Source: Glebionis coronaria
Lineage: Eukaryota > Streptophyta > Magnoliopsida > Asterales > Asteraceae
NCBI GenBank assembly: GCA_025667525.1
Contig: CM046874.1
Coordinates: forward strand, 281,342,880 to 281,406,879
DNA: 64,000 nucleotides
Direction: 5' to 3'
Part shown: positions 13,087 through 24,686 of the stretch, piece after piece
Layout of the letters: the number at the start of each line of letters is the position of its first letter
How positions within the stretch are numbered: the stretch's first letter is position 1
The notes under the pieces: model-generated
What the model saw: the letters and a program-made list of their open reading frames with translations, nothing else
What the model was told of the DNA's origin: nothing
Databases searched by the model: none
Translations under genes and position numbers: made by a program

Positions 13087-16000
13087 TGAAATTGAGTATA
13101 ATGCAGTTCGTTTTTTTCTCAGTTCTTACTAATAGAAAGTCCAACCAATATCGGGTTTTTAATTGTTCTTGGTTGTTAAGCTTGCTTGGTTAATCTATTT
13201 GCTAATTCAACCAAATGCTTGCAAAACGGAAAAATATTACCTACATATATGTAAAACAAATTGCAAATACCACGTTTTTATTCAAGTAGAAATTAAAATG
13301 CAAAATATGAAACTAAAGGGACTGAAATTGTAAATTCTATGAAAAATAAATGCTTGAAATGTAAATTCTAACAATTATAGGGACTAAAAGTGTAAAACTG
13401 TTAACTAAAAGGATCAAAAATGCAAATTCTATAACAAACTAACCAAAAGTGTAACAAACTAACAAAATACTAACTGATTTTAACAACTTTCCAAACTCCA
13501 GGGACTAAACAAATGCAAACCCTAAAAACATGGAAGATTAGCCAAAAATTAACACTGTTTAGAACAATAAGGACTAAAGTGCAATTTCTAAAACTTTTTA
13601 AGCTAAAAACGGGCTAGGAAGAAAATAAGTTCGTTTGAGCTTATTACTGGACTAAAATCAATGAGACAAGTTGCAGAATGCTTCAAATCCAAATTAAGCT
13701 ACGTGTGTCAAAGGAATTTAGCTAAGGATTCAAAATAAGCAAATGAGTGCTTATTAATAAGCTCAAAATAAGCTACAGCTAAATCTAATCAACCACAACT
13801 TGATTTTTTTAGTGAAACTGATAAAGCTATCCAATTAAGGAACGGGAAATCAAACTAGAACGAATTTCATCAAGAAATAAGCTCTAAATCTGAATTAAGC
13901 TAAAAAGAGCTTATGTTGACCAAGATTTGACCAAAATTTGCAAAAAGCTCAAACTTTCAGAAATTAACTAGGGACACTTACTAAATGATTTTATGAAAGA
14001 AAATCACAAGATTTGTGAAGTAGATTTGAAGATCTAAGAAAACAGTGGCATACTTTTTCACAGAGAATGAGCTTTGCTTAGTTTGGACCAAAAAGCTATT
14101 TCCTAGCTTAATAACTAATACTGTAGAAATTCCTTTATACTACTAACACTTTGTATGTTACTTGAGCAATAGAAAAAGGTTTGAATGAAAATGATTAAGA
14201 AACAAAGAAACTGTGATGATTTAAAATTGGCAAGTTTGAGAAATGCTAGTTATAGAAATCTGTTACACAAAGAGTACAAGAACAAAAGTGAGCAACAAGA
14301 CCTATGGTGGAAAAATATCAGTCCAAATGTACTCTACTTGATTACACTACACTAGAGTAATCTAAAAATTCAGCTTATATCAACTCAAATCTCTCAATGA
14401 TTGTATCTAAACTCTGTTGCCAAACACTCCTACTGAACTTTATGAAATTCTTACAAAGACTTTTAAGAACTCTAGTTAAAACAGGATGAAAAGCTATAGC
14501 AAACTGAATTCAGTGATCAATGAGAGATGTCTAAAAGCCAAAAGCAAACAATGTAAGCAACTAGTACTCAATTAAGAAAGCTAGGATAAGAAAAACTGAA
14601 TTAAGCTATAAACTAGAATTCAATCCAAATCAATGAGCATAAAGGCTAAACTTAAGCTACAACATCACTGAAACCAATTCAATTAACAAGCTACACACAT
14701 TTAATCATGCAATCACAAAGAATTAACTAGGAATTGAGCAGGCATTTGCAATTGAGGGGAATTTAAAACTAGAAGCGTTTGCACCTATTGAAGTAACCAC
14801 TGAGAAGAAGAGGAGCGCTGAGCTCTCTTAACCTAGTGATAACCACCACCTTATCACTAGGGATACTAATCAACAATCATCAATCAGCTACAAAACATCA
14901 ACATAGCTTGAAATCTTCAAATATACTAAGGACTTGGACTGAAATCAACAAACAGCTACAAATCTTCTTCAAGTTCAGTTATGATCAATGAATGATCATG
15001 ACAATCACAATGCAGCAACAGGATGATCACACAAGAGAAGGAAATGAACAGTAATATGAAGAACAAATTTGGCGGGAAAGAGTGAATTTGAATTTTATTA
15101 ATGGAAAACGGTTACAAAGTTGTTACAAGGGTAGTAACTAACTAACTAACTCAAGAGTTTGTCAGACTCTTGAGTAGCTAGGGTAAAATTGAGGGAAAAA
15201 GGAAAGGAAAAGTAGAACTAGGTGTTTTTACAAATTTAAGCTACAAATGAAAATGAAGTCTAATCCAGCTATTTATAGACATGAAGGAAGAGTTTGTTGG
15301 GGTTGGTGACGTGTCAGAACCAATCTCTGAGCTCCACGTGGCTTCTTCTTTCTAATTGTATAATTCGGCTCAAGAACATATTTGGGGGTTTTTGATCCAA
15401 TTACTTTCAGCTTAATTGATTATGAGGTATGGATTCGTCTCTCAAAATGGAGCAAATTTCATGTTTAACACTTTGCTTGAAATGCATTGTAGCTCAAAAT
15501 AGGTTTTGGGTTCGTTCTTGTTTGAAAGTGACACGTGGCTTCCTCTGGTTGGCTCTCATCTGGTCACACGGATTAATATCCAAAAGTGGATAAAATGATT
15601 ATGGAGTGGCGCATTTCTATTGGTTGAATAGGAGAAAGTGCGCTTTACTGTATAGATACGGTATTAAATGTGAGGCGGCGCTAGTGGGCTTATGTGGCAG
15701 CTTATCTGGTGATCCTTGTGTCCTATTTCCTTGATTCTCATTGGTCCATTAACACTTCACACGGATTAAGCCCAAATTTGGTGTAAACTTGTCACTTTCA
15801 GCCCCTATACTTTGGCAGATTTATGATTTGATCTCTAGTCTTCAATTCTTTGGCAAAACTAGTCCTTTGAACTTCATTCTTGATCATTTGAGCCCTTGAC
15901 TGAGTTGACTTGATAGTTGACCAAGTTTGACTTATGATCTTGACTTTCACAATATTTGCACTATTAGTCCTTCAACTTTGATAACTTGTCAAGATAGGTC

Positions 16001-16221
16001 CTTGTACTTCAAAGTCTTGTCACTTTTGATCCTTCTTTGTCTTTTTCATCCATTTGAGCTTGATTTTTCCTTGTTTGCTTGAAAATGTATCTTTTTACCT
16101 ACACAAGTGCACACAAACACAAACATACCACATAACACTGTTTTTGCTAAATAAATTGGTATTTTGCTTCATGTTTTAGGGTTATTTGTTGATAAAAGGA
16201 TATGAGTTTAAGCTCATATCA
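13087..16221 (-). repeat. E3 3' LTR
   Basis: Plus-strand reading starts TGAAATTGAG and ends CTCATATCA, so it has standard TG/CA ends. Nearly identical to 24689-27822. It has a TATA-like box (minus-strand CTATAAAT) at 15271-15278. GGACTAAA-type motifs cluster at about 13318-13590; the complementary TTAGTCC-type motifs cluster at about 15795-16040. Confidence 0.96.
16199..16220 (-). promoter_or_regulatory. E3 U3-start hairpin
   Basis: Perfect 8-bp inverted repeat GATATGAG/CTCATATC around a 6-nt loop, one base from the LTR end. In the transcript it follows the PPT directly. The 5' LTR copy is at 27800-27821. Function is unknown; equivalent hairpins with other sequences occur at the same place in E2, E4, E5 and E6. 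Confidence 0.7.
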
Positions 16222-16232
16222 AATTCCCCTAC
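16222..16232 (-). promoter_or_regulatory. E3 polypurine tract
   Basis: Minus-strand GTAGGGGAATT abuts the 3' LTR. PPTs prime plus-strand DNA synthesis in LTR retrotransposons. Very similar tracts occupy the same position in E2 and E5. Confidence 0.85.
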
Positions 16233-18176
16233 ACTTGAACATTGTCATGTCCTCATGCAATATTATATTTTAAGGCTCAAAATTTTACATTTCCCTCATA
16301 ATTAATCCACCTTGGCCATATGAGATGCATCTATGCTACTCTAAACTAAATGATGCATGATTTTGACTTTTAATAATGCAATGAACCAAAATACAATTCT
16401 ATCTATATTTTTTTTGATTTTTCTTGAAATGGTTTTGATGGAAATAACTCATATAGAATTCAATGACTTAGATTAGGGCTTGGGTACCATGGACATTTAT
16501 CACCCTCAAGTTTCACTTTCCCCATACCAAGCTTAAAAATGGGATCATTGCATTCACAAGTAAAAAGTGCATCAACTTATTCATGACAATTAAATGTGGA
16601 ACCGGTTATTATTTGAGCAAATTGCTTGTGGGCAAATTTGTCATTATTTAAAGCGTGAAATATAAGAAATGTAAAATCCAAAAATAAGGAAGCACGGTTT
16701 TAATCCTAAGTAATCCTCTCATCCATTACTTGAAAAACCGCTCACAATTAATACAAGTCCGTTTCAAGAATAATAAGTCATTCGCCTTATGTGTAAAATC
16801 CTCATGTCATGCTTTCATAAGTAGCTACACACTCGCTAAGGAAAGAAAAATAAAACTCACGCAATAATTTACATCCGCCATCTTTTTGAGACTTTGGATC
16901 TTCAACCCCGCAACCCGTCAAGGTAATATTGGATTGGAGCAATCTATTGAATCCCCGCAACCCGTCAAGGTAATATTGGAACTCAATAGTCACTATAATT
17001 AACACCACACTGCCCCTCTTGGGAGTCTTGCATTATTTTTTTTCTTTTTCTTTCTTTTTCTTTTCTTTTTTTTCTAGCCACTCATTTTTTTTTCATAAGC
17101 CGCTCTTATTTTTCTTTATTCCTCACAAAGAAATTTGAAAAGAATAAAAGGAAAAACACCCGCTAAATATGGAGCATGACATAAGTCTAGTACACATAAA
17201 ACGTGCTAACTTAGAATCTTAAGACGTACTCATATCAACCATAAATGATTAGCCAAAAATGCATAAGAGATTACAAACCAATTAAAACCGTACTTGATTA
17301 TTTATTAACAATTATATACATGCGAAGAAAATAGAGGTAAAGAAGAGAAGGGTTTAGCCACAAGTAATTGCCATGAAGTCTATCTAGCCCTTTTACACTT
17401 GCTTCAACTCTATCATTTCCCATTCTCCACAAATTTAAAATCTCAAATAATGAAATTGGTGGATGCTTAGCCTAATAGACCAATGAAGGTCTACATGGTT
17501 AAGGATACTAGCTAGAGAATGCTAAGATAAGCAAACTCGGGTTGAGTCAAAATATCCATGGCGGGCCTAATATGTCAAAGAAGTCTAAACTTGTTAAAAC
17601 CATGTTTTATTATATTTTTTCCTTTTTATATATTTTGATGAAAAATAAAAGAATATATACAATGCAAATGTGTTATGCAAATGAAAAATGATTGATGCAA
17701 AAATTATGAATGCATATTTTTGTTGGCCAAAGTAGATCAAAAATTTGAAAAATGTTTGAAAAATTAATTTTCCCAATTATCATGAAGTAAAGGCAATGGT
17801 CTAGGTAAGGTCACTTCGATAGAAGTCTCCCCTACACATAAGATAAACATTGTCCTCAATGTTTAAGAGCATGGAAGTATAAAAACTTCCCCTACACTTA
17901 TGACAATGAATAGACTTTGCTTAACCCAAGTTAAGGAAAGGACAACTATTAGTGAAAGCATGTTTAAGCACAAGGTGTCAATGAAAATTCACTAAAGTAA
18001 CGAAGTGAACCGGATACAAGGGCCTCCTCCATAAGCTCCAAAGCATGAGAAGAGTGAGCAACCCTACAAACAATCATGAAGACAAAAGAAGGTCTCCCCT
18101 ACACTTATCTCCAAGTCTATGCTTTTATTTCTAACCTACAACACTCTAAACCTAGTTATACGATGCTTGAGTTAAT

Positions 18177-18194
18177 GAGTCTCTAGCTCGACTC
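18177..18194 (-). promoter_or_regulatory. E3 hairpin just after the pol stop codon
   Basis: GAGTC/GACTC inverted repeat, 14 nt downstream of the stop on the transcript. Matching hairpins follow the ORFs of E2 (5321-5338), E5 (58685-58704) and, further downstream, E6 (48093-48112). Confidence 0.5.
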
Positions 18195-18207
18195 GTCCCT
18201 CAATGAA

Positions 18208-21200
18208 TTAATTCATGGGGAAAATGGGGACCTCTTGGACCATTTCAACGGAAATGTCCTCCCCAAAGTAGTGTTTAACACGGTGACCATTCACTTTAAA
18301 ATTTGGACCATCGGGTTGGGATAACTCAAGGGTTCCATATGGAAACACTTGAGCAATAGTGAATGGACCGGACCATCTCGACTTAAGCTTGCCCGCAAAA
18401 AGCTTCAATCTTGAGTTAAAGAGGAGAACCGGCTCTCCAACTTTGAACTCACGATTCTTGATCTTAGCATCATGCAATTTCTTAGTCTTTTCCTTGTAAA
18501 GCAAAGAATTCTCATAGGCATTGGCTCTCAACTCATCCATCTCATTGATTTGATCTTTCCTATGTGAACCGGCTTGGTTTAAATCAAAGTTAGCCCACTT
18601 GAGAGCCCAAGATGCCTTATGTTCTAACTCAAATGGGAGGTGGCACGCTTTTCCATAGACAAGCCTATAGGGAGTACAACCAATTGGTGTTTTAAAAGCC
18701 GTCCTAAACGCCCACAAAGCATCATCAAGCTTATCCGACCAAGAAGCTCGATGTTCTCCCACCGTTCTCTCTAAAATCCTCTTTAAACCACAATTTGTGA
18801 CCTCGGTTTGACCATTTGTTTGAGGGTGATACGCGGTAGAAAGTCTATGATTCACTCCATATTTCTTCATAACTCTCGTGAATTGATCATTACAAAAGTG
18901 CGTACCACGATCACTTATGATGGCCCGAGGTACACCAAATCTAGCAAATAATTGTTTCAAGAACTTTACAACCACTCTAGCATCATTAGTAGGTAAGGCT
19001 TTAGCCTCCACCCACTTGGACACATAATCCACCGCCACAAGTATATACTTGTTTCCCTTAGAGGATGGAAAAGGTCCCATGAAATCTATTCCCCATACAT
19101 CAAATATCTCACACTCTTGGATAAAATTTTGTGGCATCTCATCACGTTGTGTAATTTTTCCTTGTCTTTGACAAACATCACAAAATTTCACCATCTCTTG
19201 GGCATCCTTGTAAATGGAAGGCCAATAGTAACCCGAATCAAAGACTTTCTTGGCGGTGTAGTTAGGCCCAAAATGTCCACCCGTAGGTCCTTTATGACAT
19301 GCCTCTAAGATTTTAAATGCCTCGGGCCCATCTACACACCGTCTAATGATTTGTTCCGCACATTGCCTAAAAAGATATGGATCATCCCAAAAGTAATACT
19401 TAACTTCCTTAAGAAACTTTTTCTTTTGTTGGTAAGTTAGACCCTCAATAAGCACATTGCCCACAAGATAGTTTGCGATATCCGCAAACCAAGGTGTGGC
19501 ATCCTCTTGGGAAGAGATAGACATAAGCTCCTCTAGTGGAAAGGATTCATTGATTTCTTGATGTGGGAAATCTCCTTGAAAAGGATGCTCAAGTCTACTC
19601 AAATGATCCGCCGCTAAATTCTCGGCCCCTTTCTTATCACGAATCTCTATCTTAAACTCTTGAAGCAACAAAACCCATCTCAAAAGCCTAGGCTTAGCAT
19701 CTTGTTTTGTCATAAGATACTTGAGAGCGGAATGATCCGTATACACTATGGTTTTGGAAAGCACAAGATATGGTCTAAACTTCTCAAAAGCATATACTAT
19801 AGCAAGCAACTCTTTTTCCGTGGTAGTGTAATGAAGTTGTGCACCGGTCATGGTTTTACTCGCATAGTGTATAGGTTGAAAATGCTTATTAACTCTTTGT
19901 CCTAAGACGGCCCCCACCGCATAATCACTAGCGTCACACATAAGCTCAAAAGGTAATTCCCAATTTGGAGAAACCAAAACGGGAGCCTTAGTTAATTTTT
20001 CCTTAAGGGTCTCAAAAGAGTCTAAACAAGCTTGGTCAAAAATGAAAGGAGCCTCTTTCTCCAAGAGGTGAGTCATCGGTCTAGCTATCTTAGAAAAATC
20101 TTGTATAAAGCGCCTATAAAATCCCGCATGACCTAAGAAACTCCTCACACCTTTAACCGAGGTGGGTGGGGGAAGCTTAGCAATCACATCAATTTTAGCT
20201 CGATCAACTTCTAATCCCTTATTGGATATCTTGTGTCCTAAAACAATCCCCTCTTTCACCATAAAGTGACATTTCTCCCAATTAAGCACCAAACGTGTTT
20301 CCTCACAACGCTTAAGCATTCTCTCAAGATTGGTGAGACATGAGCTAAAGGAGTTTCCAAATACGGAAAAGTCATCCATAAAAACCTCCATGGTTTGCTC
20401 TATCATGTCATGGAAAATCGCCATCATGCACCTTTGAAACGTCCCCGGTGCATTACATAGGCCAAAAGGCATTCTCTTGTAAGCAAATGTACCGTAGGGA
20501 CAAGTGAATGTGGTCTTTTCTTGATCCTTAGGGTCAATGGGTATTTGGAAATAACCCGAAAAGCCATCAAGAAAACAATAGTACTCATTTCCCGCTAAGC
20601 GTTCAAGCATTTGATCCATAAAGGGAAGCGGGAAATGGTCTTTCCTAGTTGCCTCATTGAGTTTTCTATAATCAATGCAAACTCTCCAACCGGTCACAAG
20701 TCTCGTGGGAATAAGCTCATTGTTCTCATTAGGCACCACGGTGATTCCACCCTTCTTTGGAACACAATGAACCGGGCTAACCCATGGAGAGTCGGAAATG
20801 GGGTAAATCATACCCGCATCTAAGAGTTTAATCACTTCCTTCTTAATAACCTCATGGATTTTTGGGTTAACTCTCCTTTGGTTTTGAATGGCGGGTTTAT
20901 AGTCATCCTCCATAAGGATTTTGTGAGTACAAAAATGTGGATCAATTCCCCTTATGTCGGATATTTTCCATGCTAAAGCTTTCTTATGCTTCTTAAGAAC
21001 TTCAATAAGTTGCTCTTTCTCATCTTCTTTCAACTCTTTAGCAATAATCACCGGTAATTGGTCTTTTCCTTCTAAGAAAGCATATTCTAAGTGGGATGGA
21101 AGTTCCTTAAGTTCAATGGGAGGTGGACTCTCTATGGAAGGTTTTACTATGGAAGGTTCCTCAATGGTAATCTCTTGTGGAATAGAAGAAGGAATAGGGT

Positions 21201-23907
21201 CCTCATTGAGCAACTTTTGGATTGTAAGAATATCTTCTTCCCAATTAATGGGAGAATCATCATCACCAAGAAAGTTGGACTCAAATTCCTCCAATAGGAA
21301 ATCACTCTCTCCAAAAGGTGTTAAAGAGGGAGCAATTGAGGCCACGGTTTCAACATGGGGTATCTCATCACTAGCACTCTTACAAGCATCATGAAAGTGT
21401 TCATTACACAATTCATCTAGCACATCCACAATGTTAATAGTCTCACAAGGTCTAGACTCCTTAACCACTTTTCTATCACAAACTTTCCCTAACTTAAACA
21501 CCACTCTCTCATCTTCTACTCTCATAATTAATTCTCCTTCCGCCACATCTATCAAGGTACGACCCGTTCTCAAAAACGGTCTACCAACAATCAAAGGCAC
21601 TCTAGGATCCATGTCATAATCGACCACTACAAAATCGGCCGGAAAGGTAAACTTATCCACACCTACAAACACATCTTCCGCTATACCTACAGGGTGAGCT
21701 ATGGTTCGGTTGGCTAGTTCAAGAGTCATCCTAGTGGGAGTGAGCTCGGGAAGAGATAGTTGTTTCCAAATCGATAAAGGCATGAGATTTATGCTCGCCC
21801 CTAAATCCGCCAAAGCCATGCAATTTTCAACACCGGGAAAATTACAAGGTATCAAGAAGCGCCCCGGATCTCCAAGTTTTGTTGGTAAGGTTTTAAGTAA
21901 CACCGCGGAACAATTTTCATTAAGTGATGTGTTGGGCAAATCAACCAATTTTTCTTTGTTTGAGAGCAAATCCTTGAACATCTTAGCAAACTTTGGCATA
22001 TAAGCAAGAGCTTCCGCAAAGGATACGTTGATATTGAGTTGCTTGAACATCCTTAAGAAATTGGAGACTTGGATGTCATCTTTGTTCTTTAACTTGTCCT
22101 TTTTCAACCTTGAAGGGTATGGAAGAGTAGGTTTTGGTGTAGGTGGAATAGGTGTTGTGGTGGAAGATTTGTCTTTGTTAGCTTCTTCATTGGGAAGTGT
22201 GGAAGGTAAAGGAGAAGTATGAGGTGGTTGAGAAGGTGTGTTTGAGTGAATAGGAGCATTTTGAGGAGGTGGAGTAGAAGTAGAAGGCTTGTCACAAGTA
22301 GGAGCACAAGTGGGTTGAACAAGAGTAGGTTTAGGAAGTGAAGGATCCTTTGTTGTTGTTCCACTCCTTGTTGTAATAGCATTGACATTGGCCCTAGGGT
22401 TTGTTTGTGTGTTAGAAGGTAAAGCCCCTTGTGGTCTTTGAGTTACCGCCGCTAAAACCCTATTGATTTGGTCACTCATTCTTTTCTCCATTTCACGCAT
22501 TTTCTTGTCAACATACTCTTGAGTCTCTTGCATCCCATATCCTTGATTTGGAACTTGAGGGTAAGCTTGATTTGGTATTGGAGCATATGCTTGATTGGGA
22601 ATAAATGGAAGTGGTTGATTAAATCCTTGTTGTGGTGGATAAAAGGTATTTGCTTGAGGTTGAAATTGATTGGGTGCCTTGTAGTTATTTCCTTGGTATG
22701 GTGGTCTTTGCCCTTGATTCCTTGGTAAAATTTGAGGAGTATTTTGGGTAATTTGGGTGGGTGGTTGGGGTGGGAAGCCGGGTGGAGAAAGGTAGTTTTG
22801 GGATTTGTAAGAAAGGTTATTTGGATTGATGTTAGGCTTGAAGTGTTCACGGTGTTCCTCTTGGTAAGCATAGCATTCCCCTTGATACCCTTGCACTTTA
22901 TCACATTGTTCATAAGAATGGGGGCCTCCACAAGTAACACAAGAAATGGTGATGGCATTCACATTATTTGAGGAATTGTTCAATGAAACGGTCTTAAAAG
23001 CTTGAACTATCTCATGAGTCATTTCTTGTTGTCCTTGTTTGACTTGTTGAAGGATCTCTTTAAGAAGTTGGGTATCACAAGGAGTTTGAGAAGTGTTTTG
23101 GATAACATGAACCCTTTCTTCAAATTGATTGTTTGTTTGAACCGTTGCCTTAGTCTCAATAATGTCCAAGGCCTCTTGATAAGTCTTAAGAAGAATACTC
23201 CCTCCCGCGGAAGCATTGAGTGAATCTTGGTGGTGAGCTTTAAGGCCATCATAAAAGAGACTTATTTGGTGAACTTGATCCAATCCATTATTAGGGCATC
23301 GCCTCAACAACTCACTATACTCTTCCCAAGCATCACTAAAGGATTGACTAGGTTTTTGTTGAAAGCCCATAATTAAAGTCCTCAAAGCCATAGTCTTTTG
23401 TGGAGGAAAGAACTTGTTCAAAAACTTAGTGGTAAAACCATCCCATGTGGTGATACTCTCGGGTGGTTGGGTGTCTAACCAATGCTTAGCACTCCCCTCT
23501 AAGGAAAATGACACTAACATCAACCTAATGACCTCATGTGGAACTCCATTATGCTTAATGGTATTGCAAAGTGAAAGGAATCTTCTAAGGTGAGCATGAG
23601 GATCCTCATTGTGTTTACCAAGGAAAGGTGATAAAGCAACCATATTGATCATAGATGTATGTAGCTCAAATGTGTTAGCGGGAAAGTCGGGAATCTTAAT
23701 GGCACTAGAATATCCATGAATGTTGGATTGCATACGTTCATACAAAGTACGATTATCAATAGCCATGGCTTCTTGTGGTGGAGTCAAAGCACGATTCTCG
23801 TGATCGGCTTGGTGGACGGTGGTGGTCTTACTCTTTCTCTTTTTCTTCCTTTTCGGAGGAAGAGGTTGTACACCAATCGGTATTTGTGCACGCCCGCGAG
23901 TGAGCAT
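18208..23907 (-). CDS. gag-pol: E3 Gag-Pol polyprotein, intact (Athila-like Ty3/gypsy)
   Basis: A single frame of 1,899 codons from the ATG at 23907; the frame is open slightly further upstream but has no earlier ATG. Order: basic N-terminus (Lys/Arg run at residues 19-27), capsid-like region about 70-250 with [22 protein letters not shown], zinc knuckle C323-C326-H330-C335, a Pro/Gln-rich linker, then protease with LADLGAS (D701; DLG in place of the usual DTG, as is typical of Athila). RT follows at about 1000-1200 with FMDD at 1176-1179. RNase H has catalytic positions near D1325, E1366, D1391 and D1434. Integrase has H1538, H1545, C1576, C1579 and D1608, D1666, E1702 (35 residues between the last two). 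No frameshift separates Gag from Pol, so both come from one polyprotein cut by the protease. There is no chromodomain. It should act in cytoplasmic virus-like particles and then in the nucleus. Activity is inferred from integrity only. Confidence 0.96.
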   Translation of the reverse strand: MLTRGRAQIPIGVQPLPPKRKKKRKSKTTTVHQADHENRALTPPQEAMAIDNRTLYERMQSNIHGYSSAIKIPDFPANTFELHTSMINMVALSPFLGKHNEDPHAHLRRFLSLCNTIKHNGVPHEVIRLMLVSFSLEGSAKHWLDTQPPESITTWDGFTTKFLNKFFPPQKTMALRTLIMGFQQKPSQSFSDAWEEYSELLRRCPNNGLDQVHQISLFYDGLKAHHQDSLNASAGGSILLKTYQEALDIIETKATVQTNNQFEERVHVIQNTSQTPCDTQLLKEILQQVKQGQQEMTHEIVQAFKTVSLNNSSNNVNAITISCVTCGGPHSYEQCDKVQGYQGECYAYQEEHREHFKPNINPNNLSYKSQNYLSPPGFPPQPPTQITQNTPQILPRNQGQRPPYQGNNYKAPNQFQPQANTFYPPQQGFNQPLPFIPNQAYAPIPNQAYPQVPNQGYGMQETQEYVDKKMREMEKRMSDQINRVLAAVTQRPQGALPSNTQTNPRANVNAITTRSGTTTKDPSLPKPTLVQPTCAPTCDKPSTSTPPPQNAPIHSNTPSQPPHTSPLPSTLPNEEANKDKSSTTTPIPPTPKPTLPYPSRLKKDKLKNKDDIQVSNFLRMFKQLNINVSFAEALAYMPKFAKMFKDLLSNKEKLVDLPNTSLNENCSAVLLKTLPTKLGDPGRFLIPCNFPGVENCMALADLGASINLMPLSIWKQLSLPELTPTRMTLELANRTIAHPVGIAEDVFVGVDKFTFPADFVVVDYDMDPRVPLIVGRPFLRTGRTLIDVAEGELIMRVEDERVVFKLGKVCDRKVVKESRPCETINIVDVLDELCNEHFHDACKSASDEIPHVETVASIAPSLTPFGESDFLLEEFESNFLGDDDSPINWEEDILTIQKLLNEDPIPSSIPQEITIEEPSIVKPSIESPPPIELKELPSHLEYAFLEGKDQLPVIIAKELKEDEKEQLIEVLKKHKKALAWKISDIRGIDPHFCTHKILMEDDYKPAIQNQRRVNPKIHEVIKKEVIKLLDAGMIYPISDSPWVSPVHCVPKKGGITVVPNENNELIPTRLVTGWRVCIDYRKLNEATRKDHFPLPFMDQMLERLAGNEYYCFLDGFSGYFQIPIDPKDQEKTTFTCPYGTFAYKRMPFGLCNAPGTFQRCMMAIFHDMIEQTMEVFMDDFSVFGNSFSSCLTNLERMLKRCEETRLVLNWEKCHFMVKEGIVLGHKISNKGLEVDRAKIDVIAKLPPPTSVKGVRSFLGHAGFYRRFIQDFSKIARPMTHLLEKEAPFIFDQACLDSFETLKEKLTKAPVLVSPNWELPFELMCDASDYAVGAVLGQRVNKHFQPIHYASKTMTGAQLHYTTTEKELLAIVYAFEKFRPYLVLSKTIVYTDHSALKYLMTKQDAKPRLLRWVLLLQEFKIEIRDKKGAENLAADHLSRLEHPFQGDFPHQEINESFPLEELMSISSQEDATPWFADIANYLVGNVLIEGLTYQQKKKFLKEVKYYFWDDPYLFRQCAEQIIRRCVDGPEAFKILEACHKGPTGGHFGPNYTAKKVFDSGYYWPSIYKDAQEMVKFCDVCQRQGKITQRDEMPQNFIQECEIFDVWGIDFMGPFPSSKGNKYILVAVDYVSKWVEAKALPTNDARVVVKFLKQLFARFGVPRAIISDRGTHFCNDQFTRVMKKYGVNHRLSTAYHPQTNGQTEVTNCGLKRILERTVGEHRASWSDKLDDALWAFRTAFKTPIGCTPYRLVYGKACHLPFELEHKASWALKWANFDLNQAGSHRKDQINEMDELRANAYENSLLYKEKTKKLHDAKIKNREFKVGEPVLLFNSRLKLFAGKLKSRWSGPFTIAQVFPYGTLELSQPDGPNFKVNGHRVKHYFGEDISVEMVQEVPIFPMN

Positions 23908-24669
23908 GCAACTCAATACGAGGAATGAGAGAGAAGCTCTCGTGTGACTTTGAAGAGAAATGGATTATCCTCTTCGAGTTTCAGTATTAAATATCCACAA
24001 GAAAATAACAATATACGTATATACTACTTTGGGTGCAAGACCCTCAATGAAGCCTTCCTTCTTAGAATACTCCCAAGTGAACGGGGGGTTAGGTGGCGCG
24101 AAGCACTTAAGTACCTATTGACCCTTAGATGGCATTTTATAGCACATCGCCTTTCTATTCACTTAAATGTTCGTATTGTTCGAATTGTTGCTTATTGAGA
24201 GTATTTATCTATTCTTGCTTTATTTTGTTTGATCGATACACGTGTCAAGGACCGGAACGCCCCTCAACACGGTGTATTGCTCGGCAATACTTATGGAAGA
24301 TATGTAGATTGATTGTTCTTATACGTATACGTATTTACTTATAATAATATATGGAAAATATTTTTGTATTTATGAGTTTTTTAAGGGAAAATACTATATG
24401 TACATAAAAACCGAGAGAATCCAATAATATATATTTTTGGGTGCAATCTCTTAGGAAAAAGATTGCTTTTTGGATTTTTTTATTTTTTTGGTCAATTCTT
24501 TAGGAAAAGAATTATTTTGTTAATTTTTTAGTTTTTTTTTTATATATTTTTATATTTTTGATTTTTTATTTGTTTTTGATTTATGATACGTAAAAATAAC
24601 GTTCACAAAGTGAACGGATCCCAAAAGCCAATGAAAACCGTCAATCGATAGTCTCTCGTGTAGTCAAAG
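23908..24669 (-). other. E3 5' leader between PBS and gag; no gene
   Basis: 762 bp, with T-rich runs near 24476-24575. Inverted repeats in order from the PBS: CGTTCAC/GTGAACG (24600-24616), AATTCTTT/AAAGAATT (24494-24513), GCAATC/GATTGC (24443-24466) and GTATTGC/GCAATAC (24274-24290). The second and third both enclose TTAGGAAAA. Counterparts of all four occur in E2 and E1. Confidence 0.7.
24600..24616 (-). promoter_or_regulatory. E3 leader hairpin (candidate packaging/dimer signal)
   Basis: 7-bp inverted repeat CGTTCAC/GTGAACG around AAA, 53 nt from the PBS on the transcript side. The stem is kept with other loops in E2 (11392-11408) and E5 (60496-60511), and with one G-U pair in E1 (31431-31447). 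The position suggests a dimerisation or packaging role; that is inference. Confidence 0.6.
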
Positions 24670-24686
24670 AACCGGCAGCGGCGCCA
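24670..24686 (-). promoter_or_regulatory. E3 primer-binding site, tRNA-Asp type
   Basis: The minus strand reads TGGCGCCGCTGCCGGTT, two nucleotides inside the 5' LTR. On the plus strand it reads like a tRNA 3' end finishing in GCGCCA, closest to plant tRNA-Asp with one difference. Confidence 0.9.

Larger units (their letters stand above)
16222..18207 (-). other. E3 3' noncoding region; no gene
   Basis: About 2 kb between pol stop and 3' LTR. The longest small frames (for example 68 codons at 16802-17008) show no recognisable domain or membrane segment, so I do not call an env gene. It contains a duplicated block with CCCGTCAAGGTAATATTGGA (near 16914 and 16961), repeated PPT-like CCCCTACAC boxes near 17829, 17888 and 18098, an ACATTG-TCCT-CAATGT hairpin near 17848, and the AACTCGGGTTGAGTCAAAA block at about 17534-17552 that E2 and E5 also have. 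Confidence 0.75.

Noticed and set aside
16222..18207. Env-like gene of E3
   Set aside because: Some Athila elements have one here, but no frame above about 75 codons exists and none has a signal peptide or membrane segment I can recognise.
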